Assembly (NCBI RefSeq): GCF_000482785.1
Contig: NZ_AXWS01000008.1
Coordinates: forward strand, 124,001 to 188,000
DNA from: Derxia gummosa DSM 723
Lineage (GTDB): Bacteria; Pseudomonadota; Gammaproteobacteria; Burkholderiales; Burkholderiaceae_E
Direction: 5' to 3'
DNA: 64,000 nt
Under the pieces are notes generated by a model. It was not told the DNA's origin and made no database searches. It saw only the letters and a program-made list of their open reading frames with translations. The translations under genes and the position numbers were made by a program. Of this stretch, positions 1 to 10,271 are shown piece after piece (position 1 is the first letter of the stretch; the number at the start of each line of letters is the position of its first letter).

Positions 1-622
1 GGTCGACCAGCGAGTTGACCTGGTCGCTGCCCGCCTCGTCATCCTCGCCGCGCATCTGCACGCTCGACAGCAGCCGGTAGTCGGTGCAGCGCGCGAGGTC
101 GGCCATGAAGGCGCAGAAGGCGGCGAAGCGCTCGAAGCCGCGCGCGCGCTTGACCGCGTGCCAGTGCGCGATCGCGCGTTCCGACAGCCCGAAGAACTCG
201 ATGCCGTGGCGCGCGCGTTCGAGCATCGGCAGCAGTTCGCCCAGCTCGGGCAGGTGGCGCGCGGCCTCGGCGATCGGTTCGTGCAGGAAGTGGATGACGA
301 GGTCGCGCTCGGGCACGCCGCCCTCGGGCATGTCGTCGGACAGCCAGTTGTGCGGCAGGCGCGGGCCGGCCAGCACCACATGGCCGGGGCGGAACGGCCC
401 GATCCAGTCGCCCACGAAGGCCTTGCCCGAGGTGGCGGTGATGATGTGCAGCTCGTACTCGTCATGCACATGCCAGCGCGCGAGCGGCGTCGGGAAGCCG
501 TGCGCGAGGCAGCGCACCGTGCCCGTCTCGGGCGGCTCGAAGCCGAGCGCCGACGTGCGGCTGTAGTCGCGTTCGAGATCGGGCTGGCGCTGGCGCGGCA
601 GCTGGGCATGACGGGTGGCCAT
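1..622 (-). CDS. AraC-family regulator, 3' end beyond the window
   Basis: The visible 207 residues form a cupin-like sensor domain of the AraC type: a His-rich strand (WHVHDEYELHII) near residue 50 is followed by the PGHVVLAGPRLPHNW turn. The C-terminal helix-turn-helix lies beyond position 1 and cannot be seen. The start at 622 is chosen because AAGGAG lies at suitable spacing upstream. It is the last gene of the polyol operon, 39 bases after the dehydrogenase, so it probably senses the polyol or its ketose and controls the operon. The family call is inferred from the sensor domain alone. Confidence 0.75.
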   Translation of the reverse strand, partial: MATRHAQLPRQRQPDLERDYSRTSALGFEPPETGTVRCLAHGFPTPLARWHVHDEYELHIITATSGKAFVGDWIGPFRPGHVVLAGPRLPHNWLSDDMPEGGVPERDLVIHFLHEPIAEAARHLPELGELLPMLERARHGIEFFGLSERAIAHWHAVKRARGFERFAAFCAFMADLARCTDYRLLSSVQMRGEDDEAGSDQVNSLVD

Positions 623-661
623 GGGGCGGCGGGTCTCCTTCGCGGTGCCGGCGGCGGGCGG

Positions 662-2052
662 TCAGCGGCGGCGGGCGACGAAGTCGCGCACGCGCTCGCC
701 GGCCGCGCGCACCGCCGCGAGCAGCCGGGCGTCGCCGGCGATCGGGCCCCAGATCGTAGCGTCGGCGCAGAACGCGGCCTCGGGATCGGCGGCGGTGCAG
801 ATCGCGCGCGCGACGGCCGGATCCATGGCCTGGTCCTGGTACTCGAAGGGCAGCTCGCCGCGATGCCAGCGGTGCAGGAAGGCGAGGAAGAGCGCCGGCA
901 GCATCGCCACGCTGGCGATGGATTCGTCGCGCGCGAGCCGCTCGGCCAGCGTCGGGCGAATGAAGCCCGGCAGCTTCGAGAAGCCGTCCGCCGCCACGCG
1001 CTGGTTGGTGTCGCGGATGTCGGGATTGCCGAAGCGGTCGAGCACCACGTCGCGGTAGGCGGCCAGATCGACCGGGCTGGGCGCCTCGGGCCGGTCGAGG
1101 CAGGGGATGACGTCGTCGGTCACGTAGGCGTGGGCGAAGGCACGGATCTCGGCGTCGTGCGTGCCTTCGTGGATGTAGCCGAGCCCGACGAGCGTGCCGG
1201 CCCAGGCGATGCAGCTGTGGGTGGCGTTGAGGATGCGGATCTTCGCCTCCTCCCAGGCCTGCACCGATTCGACCATCTGCGCGCCGACGCTTTCCCAGGC
1301 CGGGCGGCCGGCGATGAAGCGGTCCTCGATCACCCACTGGAGAAAGCTCTCGGCCATGAGCGCGGCGCCGTCGTCGCGGCCGGTCGCGGCCTTGACGCGC
1401 GCCGCCACCTCGGCCGTGGGGCGCGGGGTGATGCGATCGACCATCGCGTTGGGGCTGGTGGTGCCGGCCTCGACCCAGGCGGCGAGGGCGTCATCGCCGA
1501 GCGCGGCGATGAACTGCATCAGCCCGGCGCGCGCGCGGTCGCCGTTGTGGCGCAGGTTGTCGCAGTTGAGCAGCGTGACCGGGCCGGCGCCGGCGCGCAT
1601 GCGGGCGCGCAGGATGGCCGTGAGCGCCGCGTAGATCGTGCTGCCGGCGCGGCCTTCGCGCGCGGCGGCCAGGTCGGCGGCGAGGTCGGGCGCGGCGAGG
1701 TCGAGCCGGTCGCGCGGGTCGAGGTAGTAGCCGGCCTCGGTCACGGTGAAGGACACGATGCGCGTGGCCGGATCGGCACCGGCCGCGACCAGCCCGGCGA
1801 GGTCGGGCGTCCATGGGATCACGCGCTCGATGGCGTCGATCTCCTCGTAGCTGCGCTCGCCTGCCGGCGTGACCGTCTCCAGCGTGTAGCGGCCGTGCTG
1901 CGCGGCGAGCGCTGCCAGGGTCTCGGCCATGTCGGGCCGGCTGTTGCCACCGACGATGGCCCAGGAACGGTCGCCCCGAGCGCGCAGGCGGTGGAGGTAG
2001 ACGGCCTGGTGCGCGCGGTGGAAGGCGCCCAGGCCGATGTGGAGCTGGAGGT

Positions 2053-2056
<4 letters not shown>
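662..2056 (-). CDS. dalD: D-arabinitol 4-dehydrogenase (polyol long-chain dehydrogenase)
   Basis: A 464-residue member of the mannitol dehydrogenase family that oxidises D-arabinitol to D-xylulose with NAD in the cytoplasm. The N-terminus has HIGLGAFHRAHQAVY, and the family triad Lys272, Asn277 and His280 is present in KIRILNATH; TSPNAMVDRITPRP is also intact. Length and the ETVTPAGERSYEEI segment resemble Klebsiella DalD, as I recall it, more than mannitol dehydrogenases of about 490 residues. The start overlaps the stop of the upstream ATPase gene as ATGA, which points to coupled translation. The substrate could also be a related pentitol or hexitol. Confidence 0.82.
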
Positions 2057-3150
<1,094 letters not shown>

Positions 3151-3179
3151 GGTGGGTGTCTCCGGGTCTTGTTGTTGGA

Positions 3180-3995
3180 TCACTTGACGGCGCCGAAGGT
3201 CAGCCCTTGCACGAGCTGCTTCTGGCTGAACCAGCCCACGACGACGATCGGGGCGATGGCCATGAGCGAGGCGGCGGACAACTTGGCCCAGAACAGCCCC
3301 TCGGGGCTCGAATAGCTGGCGATGAGCGCCGCGAGCGTGCTGGCGCGCGCCGAGCTGAGGTTGAGCGACCAGAAGGCCTCGTTCCAGCTCAGCACCAGGC
3401 AGAGCAGGCCGGTCGAGGCGACGCTGCCCATCGCGAGCGGGCGGATCACGTGCACCAACTCGCCCCAGACCGAGGCGCCATCCATGCGGGCGGCTTCGAG
3501 GATGTCGACCGGGATGTCCTTGAAGCCCGAGTACAGCATCCAGACCATGATCGGCAGGTTCGACAGCATGAACACCACGCTCAGCGCGGTGAGCGAGTCC
3601 AGCAGGCCGACGGTCTGGGCCATCACGTACACCGGCACCAGCGCGCCGACGGCCGGCATCATCTTGGTGGACAGCATCCACATGAGGATGTCGCGCGTGC
3701 GCCGGGTGCGGAAGAAGGCCATCGAGTAGGCGGCGGGCGCCGCGATCGCCAGACCCAGCACCGTGGACAGCAGGCTGGTGACGACCGAATTGCGGGCGTG
3801 CAGCAGGTAGTCGCTGCGCAGGTTCACCTCGCGGAAGCTCTCCAGCGTGGGCGTGAAGATCAGTTCCGGCGGGATGGCGATGGCCTGCTGCTCGGTCTTG
3901 AAGGCGGTCAGCACCAGCCACGCGAGCGGGAAGATGATGACCAGCGTGGCGGTCCAGGCCGCGACGGTGCGCAGCACCAGGGCGAGAGGCTTCAT
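3180..3995 (-). CDS. Polyol ABC transporter permease, MalG/SmoG type
   Basis: A 271-residue inner-membrane protein with about six hydrophobic helices and the ATPase-docking EAA loop (EAARMDGASVWGELVHVI) in its second half. It pairs with the permease encoded just upstream (15-base gap) to form the channel of a CUT1 polyol importer. The gene order permease-permease-ATPase matches sorbitol/mannitol (smo/mtl) operons. Confidence 0.9.
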   Translation of the reverse strand: MKPLALVLRTVAAWTATLVIIFPLAWLVLTAFKTEQQAIAIPPELIFTPTLESFREVNLRSDYLLHARNSVVTSLLSTVLGLAIAAPAAYSMAFFRTRRTRDILMWMLSTKMMPAVGALVPVYVMAQTVGLLDSLTALSVVFMLSNLPIMVWMLYSGFKDIPVDILEAARMDGASVWGELVHVIRPLAMGSVASTGLLCLVLSWNEAFWSLNLSSARASTLAALIASYSSPEGLFWAKLSAASLMAIAPIVVVGWFSQKQLVQGLTFGAVK

Positions 3996-4010
3996 GGCGT
4001 GTCTCCGTCG

Positions 4011-4868
4011 TCAGTCGAGGTTGCGGCCGATCATCCGGATCAGGAAGACGGCTGCGATGTTGGCGAGCACCACGGCGAACAGCGCGCCGGCCGAGGCCAC
4101 GCCCACGTCGAAGTTCATGAGGGCCTGCTTGAAGATGAGGAACGCGACGTTGGTGCTCGCGTTGCCCGGTCCGCCGCCGGTGGTGGTGAAGATCTCGGCG
4201 AACACGCTCATGAGGAAGATCATCTCGATCATCACCACCACCGCGATCGGACGGCCGAGGTGGGGCAGCGTGAGGTACCAGAACTTCTGCAGCGCGTTGG
4301 CGCCGTCCATGCCGGCCGCTTCCATCTGGTCGCGGTCGAGCGATTGCAGCGAGGTGATGAAGATCAGGCAGGCGAAGGGCAGCCATTGCCAGGCCACCAT
4401 CAGGATCACCGACAGCAGCGGCCAGTCGGTCAGCCAGTCCACCGGCGCGAGGCCGAGGAAGCTCGCCACCTGGGCGAACACGCCGTACACCGGGTTCATC
4501 ATCATGTGCTTCCACAGCAGCGCGTTGGCCGTGGGCATGACGAAGAACGGCGAGATCAGCAGCACGCGCACCAGGCCGCGGCCTGGAAAGGGCTCGTTGA
4601 CGAGCAGCGCCAGAGCGATGCCGAGCACCACCGTGATGGCGATGACCGAGCCGAGCAGCAGCAGCGTGTTGGCGACCGAGGCGCCGAAGTCGGGATCGGT
4701 CACGAAGAACTCGAAGTTCTCGAGGCCGAGGAAGTCCTTCTCGCCGGGCTGCATCAGGTTGTAGCGCACCAGCGAGAAGTAGAGGGTCATGGCCAGCGGC
4801 ACGATCATCCAGAGGAAGAGCGTGGTCACGGCCGGCGCCATCAGCGCGCGGGGCAGGAGTCGTTTCAT
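4011..4868 (-). CDS. Polyol ABC transporter permease, MalF/SmoF type
   Basis: A 285-residue permease with an N-terminal helix followed by about five more, and the EAA loop EAAGMDGANALQKFWYLTLP. With the downstream permease it forms the membrane channel fed by the periplasmic binding protein of this operon. The start has GGAGA at suitable spacing. A 51-base gap separates it from the ribitol dehydrogenase gene. Confidence 0.9.
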   Translation of the reverse strand: MKRLLPRALMAPAVTTLFLWMIVPLAMTLYFSLVRYNLMQPGEKDFLGLENFEFFVTDPDFGASVANTLLLLGSVIAITVVLGIALALLVNEPFPGRGLVRVLLISPFFVMPTANALLWKHMMMNPVYGVFAQVASFLGLAPVDWLTDWPLLSVILMVAWQWLPFACLIFITSLQSLDRDQMEAAGMDGANALQKFWYLTLPHLGRPIAVVVMIEMIFLMSVFAEIFTTTGGGPGNASTNVAFLIFKQALMNFDVGVASAGALFAVVLANIAAVFLIRMIGRNLD

Positions 4869-4919
4869 GGGCGGGTCTCCCTGCGCCGTCCGCGCGGAGC
4901 GGGCGGCGCGGCGGTCGGG

Positions 4920-5648
4920 CTAGAGGTCGAAGTTGGTCGGCATCATCACCACGTCGCGCACGGTCATGCCGCGCGGGCGGGTGAGCATGAACAGCACGAC
5001 CTGGGCGACCTCGGCGGCGTCGAGCAGGCTGCCGGCGGCGCGGGCTTCCTCCAGCTTTTCCTTCGGCCAGTCGGCCAGCAGCGCGCTGATGACCGGCCCC
5101 GGCGAGATCGCGCCGACGCGAATGCCGTGCTTGAACACCTGGCGTCGCGTGGTCTGCACGAAGCAGTTGATGGCCCACTTCGAGGCGGCGTACACCGGCT
5201 CCCATGGCGTGGGGAAGTGGGCCGCGAGCGAGCTGGTGACGATGATGTCGCCGCTGCCGCGCTCGATCATGTGGGGCAGCACGTCGTGCACGTTCTTCAT
5301 CACGACATTGACGTTGAGGTTGAGCATGCGGTCGATGGCCGCGCTGTCGGCATCGACGAGATCGCCGCCGATGTAGGTGCCGGCGTTGGCATGCAGGATG
5401 TCGAGCCGGCCGGCGAGTTCGAGCACGCGCGGCAGCAGGCCGGCGCAGGCCCGTGGGTCGAGCAGGTCGAGCACGAGCGGGATCGCGGCGCCGCCGTGGC
5501 GCGCGCACACGGTGTCGAGCGCCGCCGCGTCGCGGTCGACGAACACCACGCGGGCGCCGGCGGCGAGCATCGCCTCGGCGCTGGCGAGGCCGATGCCCGA
5601 GGCGGCGCCGGTGACGGCCGCGACCTGTCCTTCAAGTTCTCTTGCCAT
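4920..5648 (-). CDS. rbtD: Ribitol 2-dehydrogenase (short-chain dehydrogenase)
   Basis: A 242-residue classical short-chain dehydrogenase: cofactor loop TGAASGIG at 13-20, NAG at 88-90, and catalytic Ser139 or Ser140, Tyr153 and Lys157. The segments HANAGTYIGG, WEPVYAASK, TTRRQV, GPV..ALL.DWPK and the ending TVRDVVMMPTNFDL closely parallel Klebsiella ribitol dehydrogenase as I recall it, so oxidation of ribitol to D-ribulose is likely. It is unusual to find it between the binding-protein and permease genes; it may let one importer serve two pentitols together with DalD. Confidence 0.82.
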   Translation of the reverse strand: MARELEGQVAAVTGAASGIGLASAEAMLAAGARVVFVDRDAAALDTVCARHGGAAIPLVLDLLDPRACAGLLPRVLELAGRLDILHANAGTYIGGDLVDADSAAIDRMLNLNVNVVMKNVHDVLPHMIERGSGDIIVTSSLAAHFPTPWEPVYAASKWAINCFVQTTRRQVFKHGIRVGAISPGPVISALLADWPKEKLEEARAAGSLLDAAEVAQVVLFMLTRPRGMTVRDVVMMPTNFDL

Positions 5649-5762
5649 GGTCTTGCTTCCGATGTGGTGCGGCGCGCGGGCGCGCGCCGCGATGAGGTCC
5701 GGCTGCCCCGGGCGCCGGAGGGCGCGGGGTGCCGGATCGAGGCGGGAGGAGAGGCGCCGGGC

Positions 5763-7070
5763 CTACTTGTAGTAGCCGGCCTTGCGCATCTCGCGGTCGG
5801 CGGCCGTCTGCGAGGCGGCGAGCGCCGCATCGACCGTGGTCTTGCCGGCGAGCACGGCGCTCATCTGCTGGCCGACCGCGATGCCGATGGACTGGAACTC
5901 GGGGATGGCCGCGAACTGCACGCCGACATAGGGGCTCCTGGGCAGCGTGGCGTCGTTGGGGTTGGCGCTGTCGAGCGCCTTCTTCTCGGCCTCGGCGAAG
6001 CGCGCGGCCTTCATGAACTCGGGGTTCGCGTAGGTGGACTTGCGCGTGCCGGTCGGCACGGCGGCCCAGCCGCGCTCATGCGCGACGAGGCTGATGTAGT
6101 CCTTCGACGTGGCCCAGGAGATGAAGCGCTGGGCTGCGGCGGCGTTCCGGGTGCTCGACGGGATGGCGAGCGCCCAGGCCCAGAGCCAGTTCGCGCCCTT
6201 CTCGGTCACGGCATACGGCCCCTGGGCGAAGGCCACCTTGTCGGCGACCTTGCTCTGCTTCGGGTCGGTGATGAAGGAGGCGGCGATGCTCGCGTCCACC
6301 CACATGCCGCACTTGCCTTCGTTGAACAGCGCCAGGATCTCGTTGAAGCTGTTGGCGCTCGATCCGGGCGGGCCGTAGTTCTTGAGCAGGTCGGTGTAGA
6401 AGCCGACGGCGTCCTTCCACGGCTTGCTGTCGAGCTGGGGCTTCCAGCTCATGTCGAACCATTGCGCGCCGAAGCTGTTGGCCATCGTCGAGAGGAAGGC
6501 GACGTTGTCGCCCCAGCCCGGCTTGCCGCGCAGGCAGATCCCGTACACGCCGGCCTGCGGGTCGTGCATCTTCGCGGCGGCGGCCTTCACGTCGTTCCAG
6601 GTCGGGCGGTCGGCGAAGCGGATGCCGGCCTTGTCGGCCAGATCCTTGCGGTACATGAGCATCGAGCTTTCGCCGTAGAAGGGCGCGGCGTAGAGCTTGC
6701 CCTCGACCGACAGGCCGCTGCGCACGGCCGGCAGCAGGTCGTCGATGTCGTAGGCGGCGTCGGGCCTGATCTCGGTGAGCCAGTGGCGCTTGCTCCAGAT
6801 CAGCGTCTCGTACATGCCGATGGTCATGACGTCGAACTGACCGCCCTTGGTGGCGATGTCGGTCGTCACGCGCTGGCGCAGCACGCCTTCCTCTAGCGTG
6901 ACCCACTTGAGCTTGATGTCGGGATTGGCCTTCTCGAAATGCGGTGCAAGCTTTTGCATCTCGATCATGTGGCCGTTGTTGACGGTCGCGATGACGATCT
7001 CGGTCGCGGCCTGGGCGCCGCCGGCAAAGGCCAGCGCCACCGAGGTGACCAGCAGGGTCCTCAGCTTCAT
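5763..7070 (-). CDS. Periplasmic polyol/sugar-binding protein of the ABC importer
   Basis: A 435-residue extracellular solute-binding protein of the CUT1 class. A signal peptide ends near AGGAQA-A at residue 22, and the mature part begins TEIVIATVNNGHMIEMQKLA. It captures the polyol and hands it to the two permeases. The start at 7070 is favoured by GAGGAG at ideal spacing; longer forms would put the signal sequence in the interior. It is the first gene of the operon, and the control region lies just upstream. Confidence 0.9.
   Translation of the reverse strand: MKLRTLLVTSVALAFAGGAQAATEIVIATVNNGHMIEMQKLAPHFEKANPDIKLKWVTLEEGVLRQRVTTDIATKGGQFDVMTIGMYETLIWSKRHWLTEIRPDAAYDIDDLLPAVRSGLSVEGKLYAAPFYGESSMLMYRKDLADKAGIRFADRPTWNDVKAAAAKMHDPQAGVYGICLRGKPGWGDNVAFLSTMANSFGAQWFDMSWKPQLDSKPWKDAVGFYTDLLKNYGPPGSSANSFNEILALFNEGKCGMWVDASIAASFITDPKQSKVADKVAFAQGPYAVTEKGANWLWAWALAIPSSTRNAAAAQRFISWATSKDYISLVAHERGWAAVPTGTRKSTYANPEFMKAARFAEAEKKALDSANPNDATLPRSPYVGVQFAAIPEFQSIGIAVGQQMSAVLAGKTTVDAALAASQTAADREMRKAGYYK
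6945..6958. repeat. Dispersed palindrome TGCAA-N4-TTGCA, copy 1
   Basis: TGCAAGCTTTTGCA lies inside the binding-protein gene, where it reads Met-Gln-Lys-Leu-Ala through the codons CAA AAG CTT GCA, which are uncommon among the neighbouring codons. Confidence 0.6.
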
Positions 7071-7156
7071 CGGGTGTCTCCTCGTGCGATTGCTTGTGTG
7101 CTTTTTTTCGGGCGCCGCCGCCAGGGCGACGACGCTGCCGAAAGATAACGACCGGA

Positions 7157-7187
7157 TTTGCGGCGACACATACGGCGGTCGCGCAAA
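7157..7187. promoter_or_regulatory. Imperfect inverted repeat, candidate operator of the polyol operon
   Basis: TTTGCGGCGAC (7157-7167) faces GTCGCGCAAA (7178-7187), an 11-base arm with one base missing on the other side. It lies about 90-115 bases before the binding-protein start, in the 270-base gap 7071-7340, and is the best candidate for the AraC-type regulator of this operon. No convincing promoter boxes were resolved. Confidence 0.4.
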
Positions 7188-7340
7188 CCGATACGTCCTT
7201 GCACGAGCGGGCTAGGGATTTCCCGAAAATGAAGCAATCAGGTACCGGCTTCGGGCGGGGTGGCCGGCGGCGATGAGCGGCGCGTGCGGCCGCCGTGTGG
7301 CATGGGAGGAGGCGGGCGCCGCCGTCCGCGAAGGGGCGGT

Positions 7341-8720
7341 TCAGATGGCGGCAGCCGCGAGTCCCGCGATGTCGTCGGACAGATGCTCGATGCCGATCGC
7401 CGGCGCCGGTGCGGATGCGGGCAGCGGTGCCATCCGCCACAGGCCGCGCCCGTTGCGCTTGACCTCGTACAGCGCCCGGTCGGCCTGCGCGAGCAGTTCC
7501 TCCGGCGTGCCCTTGCCGGCGGGCGCATGCGCGATGCCGATGCTCGCGCCCGCCGTCAGCTCGTGGCCCTGCACCAGCATCGGCTCGGCCATCGCCGCGA
7601 CGATCTTGCGCGCGACGACCTCGGCATCGTCGGCATGCGGCAGGTTCTCCAGCACGATCACGAATTCGTCGCCCGCGAGCCGCGCCACCGTGTCGGTCGT
7701 GCGCACGCAGCCGAGCAGCCGCTGCGCGAACTGGCGCAGCACCTCGTCGCCGGCCGCATGGCCGAGCGTGTCGTTGACGCGCTTGAAGCGGTCCACGTCG
7801 ATGAACAGCAGCGCCACATCGGCCAGCGAGGCGCGCGCGCGGGCCAGCGCCTCGGGCAGCATCTCGCCCAGCGCGAGACGGTTGTGCAGGTCGGTGAGCG
7901 CATCACGGCGTGCAAGCCTTTGCAGCATCGCCTCGGCACGGTGGATCGCGGTCATGTCGGTGCTCAGGCCGTACATGCCGATCACCTCGCCCGAGGCATC
8001 GCGGTGCGGCACGTACACCACGTCGATGTGGCGCAGCTCGTCGCCGGTGCGCCATTCCTCGGTGAAGCGCACGCGTTCGCCGGCGAGCGCCCGGTCCATT
8101 GCCGGCTTGCGGAGCGCGAACTTGGCGGCGCCCATCAGCTCGATCAGCGGCTTGCCCACGGCCTGTGCCGGGTCGATGCCGGTCCAGGCCTTGAGCGTCG
8201 CGTTCGCGTACTGGTTGCGGTAGTCCCGATCGACATAGGTGATGAGGGCCGGGACGTTCTCGGTGATTTCGGTCAGGCGCTTCTGGGTGTCGCCGAGGCG
8301 GGCGTTGGCCTCGCTCAGCTCGCGCGTGCGCAGGGCGACGCGCTGTTCGAGCGAGGCGGTGACCGCGTCGAGCGCCTGGCGGTGGCCGCGCAGCTGGTCG
8401 AGCAGTCCGTGCACCGCGCGCGCGAGCTGGCCGGCCTCGCGGTAATGCACGCCGTCGGTCACGCCGGGCGGCGGCATCTCCTCGCCGAGCGCGCGGACGA
8501 TGCGCCGCAGCGGCCGCGCGAACAGATGGCCGAAACCGATCGACAGCGGCAGCGCGGCCGCCAGCACCAGCCCGGCCGTCCAGCGCATGCGCAGCAGCAG
8601 CCCGGCGTCGTCGGTCGAGTGCTCGATGACGAGCGTGATCGCGGCGACGGTGAGGACGACGGTGACGAGCGCGTTCAGGGCCAGCCAGGCGGCGAGCGGC
8701 AGACGACGGAGACGGGTCAT
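7341..8720 (-). CDS. Membrane PAS-GGDEF diguanylate cyclase
   Basis: A 459-residue protein. Two membrane helices (about 10-32 and 45-65) are followed by a HAMP-like/coiled region to about 145, a PAS domain (about 150-265, with the WRTGDELRHIDVVYVPHRD core) and a GGDEF domain to about 445. The active-site motif reads AGDEF (349-353) rather than GGDEF, a variant known to remain active in some cyclases, and a canonical inhibitory site RTTD (340-343) sits five residues before it. It probably makes cyclic di-GMP and is feedback-inhibited. It has no obvious operon partner. Confidence 0.88.
   Translation of the reverse strand: MTRLRRLPLAAWLALNALVTVVLTVAAITLVIEHSTDDAGLLLRMRWTAGLVLAAALPLSIGFGHLFARPLRRIVRALGEEMPPPGVTDGVHYREAGQLARAVHGLLDQLRGHRQALDAVTASLEQRVALRTRELSEANARLGDTQKRLTEITENVPALITYVDRDYRNQYANATLKAWTGIDPAQAVGKPLIELMGAAKFALRKPAMDRALAGERVRFTEEWRTGDELRHIDVVYVPHRDASGEVIGMYGLSTDMTAIHRAEAMLQRLARRDALTDLHNRLALGEMLPEALARARASLADVALLFIDVDRFKRVNDTLGHAAGDEVLRQFAQRLLGCVRTTDTVARLAGDEFVIVLENLPHADDAEVVARKIVAAMAEPMLVQGHELTAGASIGIAHAPAGKGTPEELLAQADRALYEVKRNGRGLWRMAPLPASAPAPAIGIEHLSDDIAGLAAAAI
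7911..7924. repeat. Dispersed palindrome TGCAA-N4-TTGCA, copy 2
   Basis: TGCAAGCCTTTGCA lies in the cyclase gene and reads Leu-Gln-Arg-Leu-Ala on the minus strand (CAA AGG CTT GCA). The identical 14-mer recurs at 37020. Confidence 0.6.
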
Positions 8721-8875
8721 GGGAGGCGGTACGGACGGTTATCCGACGCTTCTACGGTCGCCCGCGCGGGCTCTTGAGGGGCAGCCGATGGAAGGCGCCG
8801 CCGCGCCATGCTGTCCGGGCGGTGGGCGGTGGGCGGTGAGGCGCCAGCGCATCGCGCGCCGCGCGCCGCCGCCGC

Positions 8876-9805
8876 TCAGCCCGCGTGCATCCAGGCCAGC
8901 AGCCCCGACAGCGTGAAGAACGACGCCGTCATCGCCACCACCAGCACCGCCGCCGCGAAGCGCTCCAGCCCGAAGCGCTGGGCCAGCACCGGATAGATGC
9001 TCAGCATCGGCAGCGCCGCATAGCCGATGCCCGCGAGCTTCAGCGCGGGATCGGTGGCCGGGCCGACGAGGAAGGCGCCCGCCACCAGCAGCGGATGCAG
9101 CAGCAGCTTGCCCGCCGTCACGCCGAGGATGGCGCCGGGCTTGTCGCGCAGCGCCTCGCCGTGCAGCGACAGGCCGATCACGAACAGCGCCACGCCGGTC
9201 GAGGTGTTGGCGAGCAGCTCGACCGCGCGTGACGCGGCCGGCGGCAGCGCGAGGCCGCTCGCCGAGAAGGCCATCGCGACTGCAATCGCTTGCAGAAGCC
9301 GCGTCTTCGGCATCTGGCGCAGCGTGGCGAGCAGGGTCGCGCCCACGCCGCCTTCGCCGCGCGCCGCCTGTGCGAGCCCGAGGCAGAGCGGCCCCATCAG
9401 CAGGTTCTCGATCACGAGGTTGAGCGCGAGCGCCGCGCCCGCCACCGGCCCCAGCACCTGCACCAGCACCGGATAGCCGACGAAGCCGCTGTTCGAGCAG
9501 CTCATGCCCATGCCGTGCATCGCGCCTTCGTCGAGCTTGCCGCCGGCGCGCAGCGTGACGGCCACGCCCACGCCCACCGTCGCGACCGACCCGACCGCGT
9601 AGGCGAACAGATAGCCCGGACTCAGCAGCGCCTCGATCGGCCGCTGGCCGACCGCGCGGAAGATGAGCGCTGGCAGCGCGAAGTTGATGACATAGCGCCC
9701 GAGCACGCGGGCGTCGGCCGTGTCGAAGGCGCCGAGGCGCCGTGCCGCGTAGCCGAGCGCCACCAGGAGGTAGATGGGCGCGGTCGCGGCGAGGATGTCA
9801 TGCAT
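8876..9805 (-). CDS. AEC-family (auxin efflux carrier-like) transporter
   Basis: A 309-residue inner-membrane protein of about ten helices, beginning MHDILAATAPIYLLVALGY, with the family's paired half-structure (GMSCSNSGFVGYPVLVQVLGP in the middle). Bacterial AEC carriers move small carboxylic acids. It follows aroQ by 10 bases in a three-gene operon with a Gfo/Idh/MocA dehydrogenase, so a hydroaromatic acid such as quinate is a plausible substrate; that is inference. The start at 9805 is preferred because upstream sequence overlaps aroQ. Confidence 0.85.
   Translation of the reverse strand: MHDILAATAPIYLLVALGYAARRLGAFDTADARVLGRYVINFALPALIFRAVGQRPIEALLSPGYLFAYAVGSVATVGVGVAVTLRAGGKLDEGAMHGMGMSCSNSGFVGYPVLVQVLGPVAGAALALNLVIENLLMGPLCLGLAQAARGEGGVGATLLATLRQMPKTRLLQAIAVAMAFSASGLALPPAASRAVELLANTSTGVALFVIGLSLHGEALRDKPGAILGVTAGKLLLHPLLVAGAFLVGPATDPALKLAGIGYAALPMLSIYPVLAQRFGLERFAAAVLVVAMTASFFTLSGLLAWMHAG
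9281..9294. repeat. Dispersed palindrome TGCAA-N4-TTGCA, copy 3
   Basis: TGCAATCGCTTGCA lies in the AEC carrier gene and reads Leu-Gln-Ala-Ile-Ala on the minus strand. Confidence 0.6.
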
Positions 9806-9815
9806 CGCCGGCGCC

Positions 9816-10271
9816 TCACTGCGCCGGGTACAGACGCGCGAGCGCCTCGATGGCCAAGCCGTAGCCCTTGACGCCGAAGCCCACGACGATGCCGCGCGCC
9901 ACCGGCGAGATGTAGCTGTGATGGCGGAAGCTCTCGCGCGCATGCACGTTGCTGATGTGCAGCTCGATCACGATCGCGTCGGCGCCCTTGATCGCGTCAT
10001 GCAGCGCGATCGAGGTGTGCGTGTACGCGCCCGGGTTGAACACCACGCCCACCATGCTGCCGGCCTTGATCTCGCGGCCCGCCTCGTGAATCCACTCGAT
10101 GAGCTGGCCCTCGTAATTGCTCTGGCGGCAGTCGGCCTCGAAGCCGTGCTTCGCGGCTTCGTCGCGGCAGAGCTGCTCGACGTCGGCGAGCGTCTCGTAG
10201 CCGTACTGCGCGGGTTCGCGCGTGCCGAGCAGGTTGAGGTTGGGACCGTTGAGGACGAGGATCTTCTTCAT
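9816..10271 (-). CDS. aroQ: Type II 3-dehydroquinate dehydratase
   Basis: A 151-residue enzyme, the usual length, that dehydrates 3-dehydroquinate to 3-dehydroshikimate. Visible residues are Arg18 and Tyr23 in the flexible lid (GTREPAQYG), Asn79 in FNPGAYTHTS, His85, His105 in ELHISN and Arg112. Its start overlaps the stop of the upstream dehydrogenase gene (ATGA), and a carrier gene follows. That setting suggests a catabolic role in quinate use rather than, or besides, aromatic biosynthesis. Confidence 0.95.
   Translation of the reverse strand: MKKILVLNGPNLNLLGTREPAQYGYETLADVEQLCRDEAAKHGFEADCRQSNYEGQLIEWIHEAGREIKAGSMVGVVFNPGAYTHTSIALHDAIKGADAIVIELHISNVHARESFRHHSYISPVARGIVVGFGVKGYGLAIEALARLYPAQ

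Noticed and set aside
166-181. GCGCGATCGCGC near the left edge as another operator copy
   Set aside because: The half sites overlap without the three-base spacer and lie in coding sequence; such overlapping CG-rich palindromes are common in this DNA.
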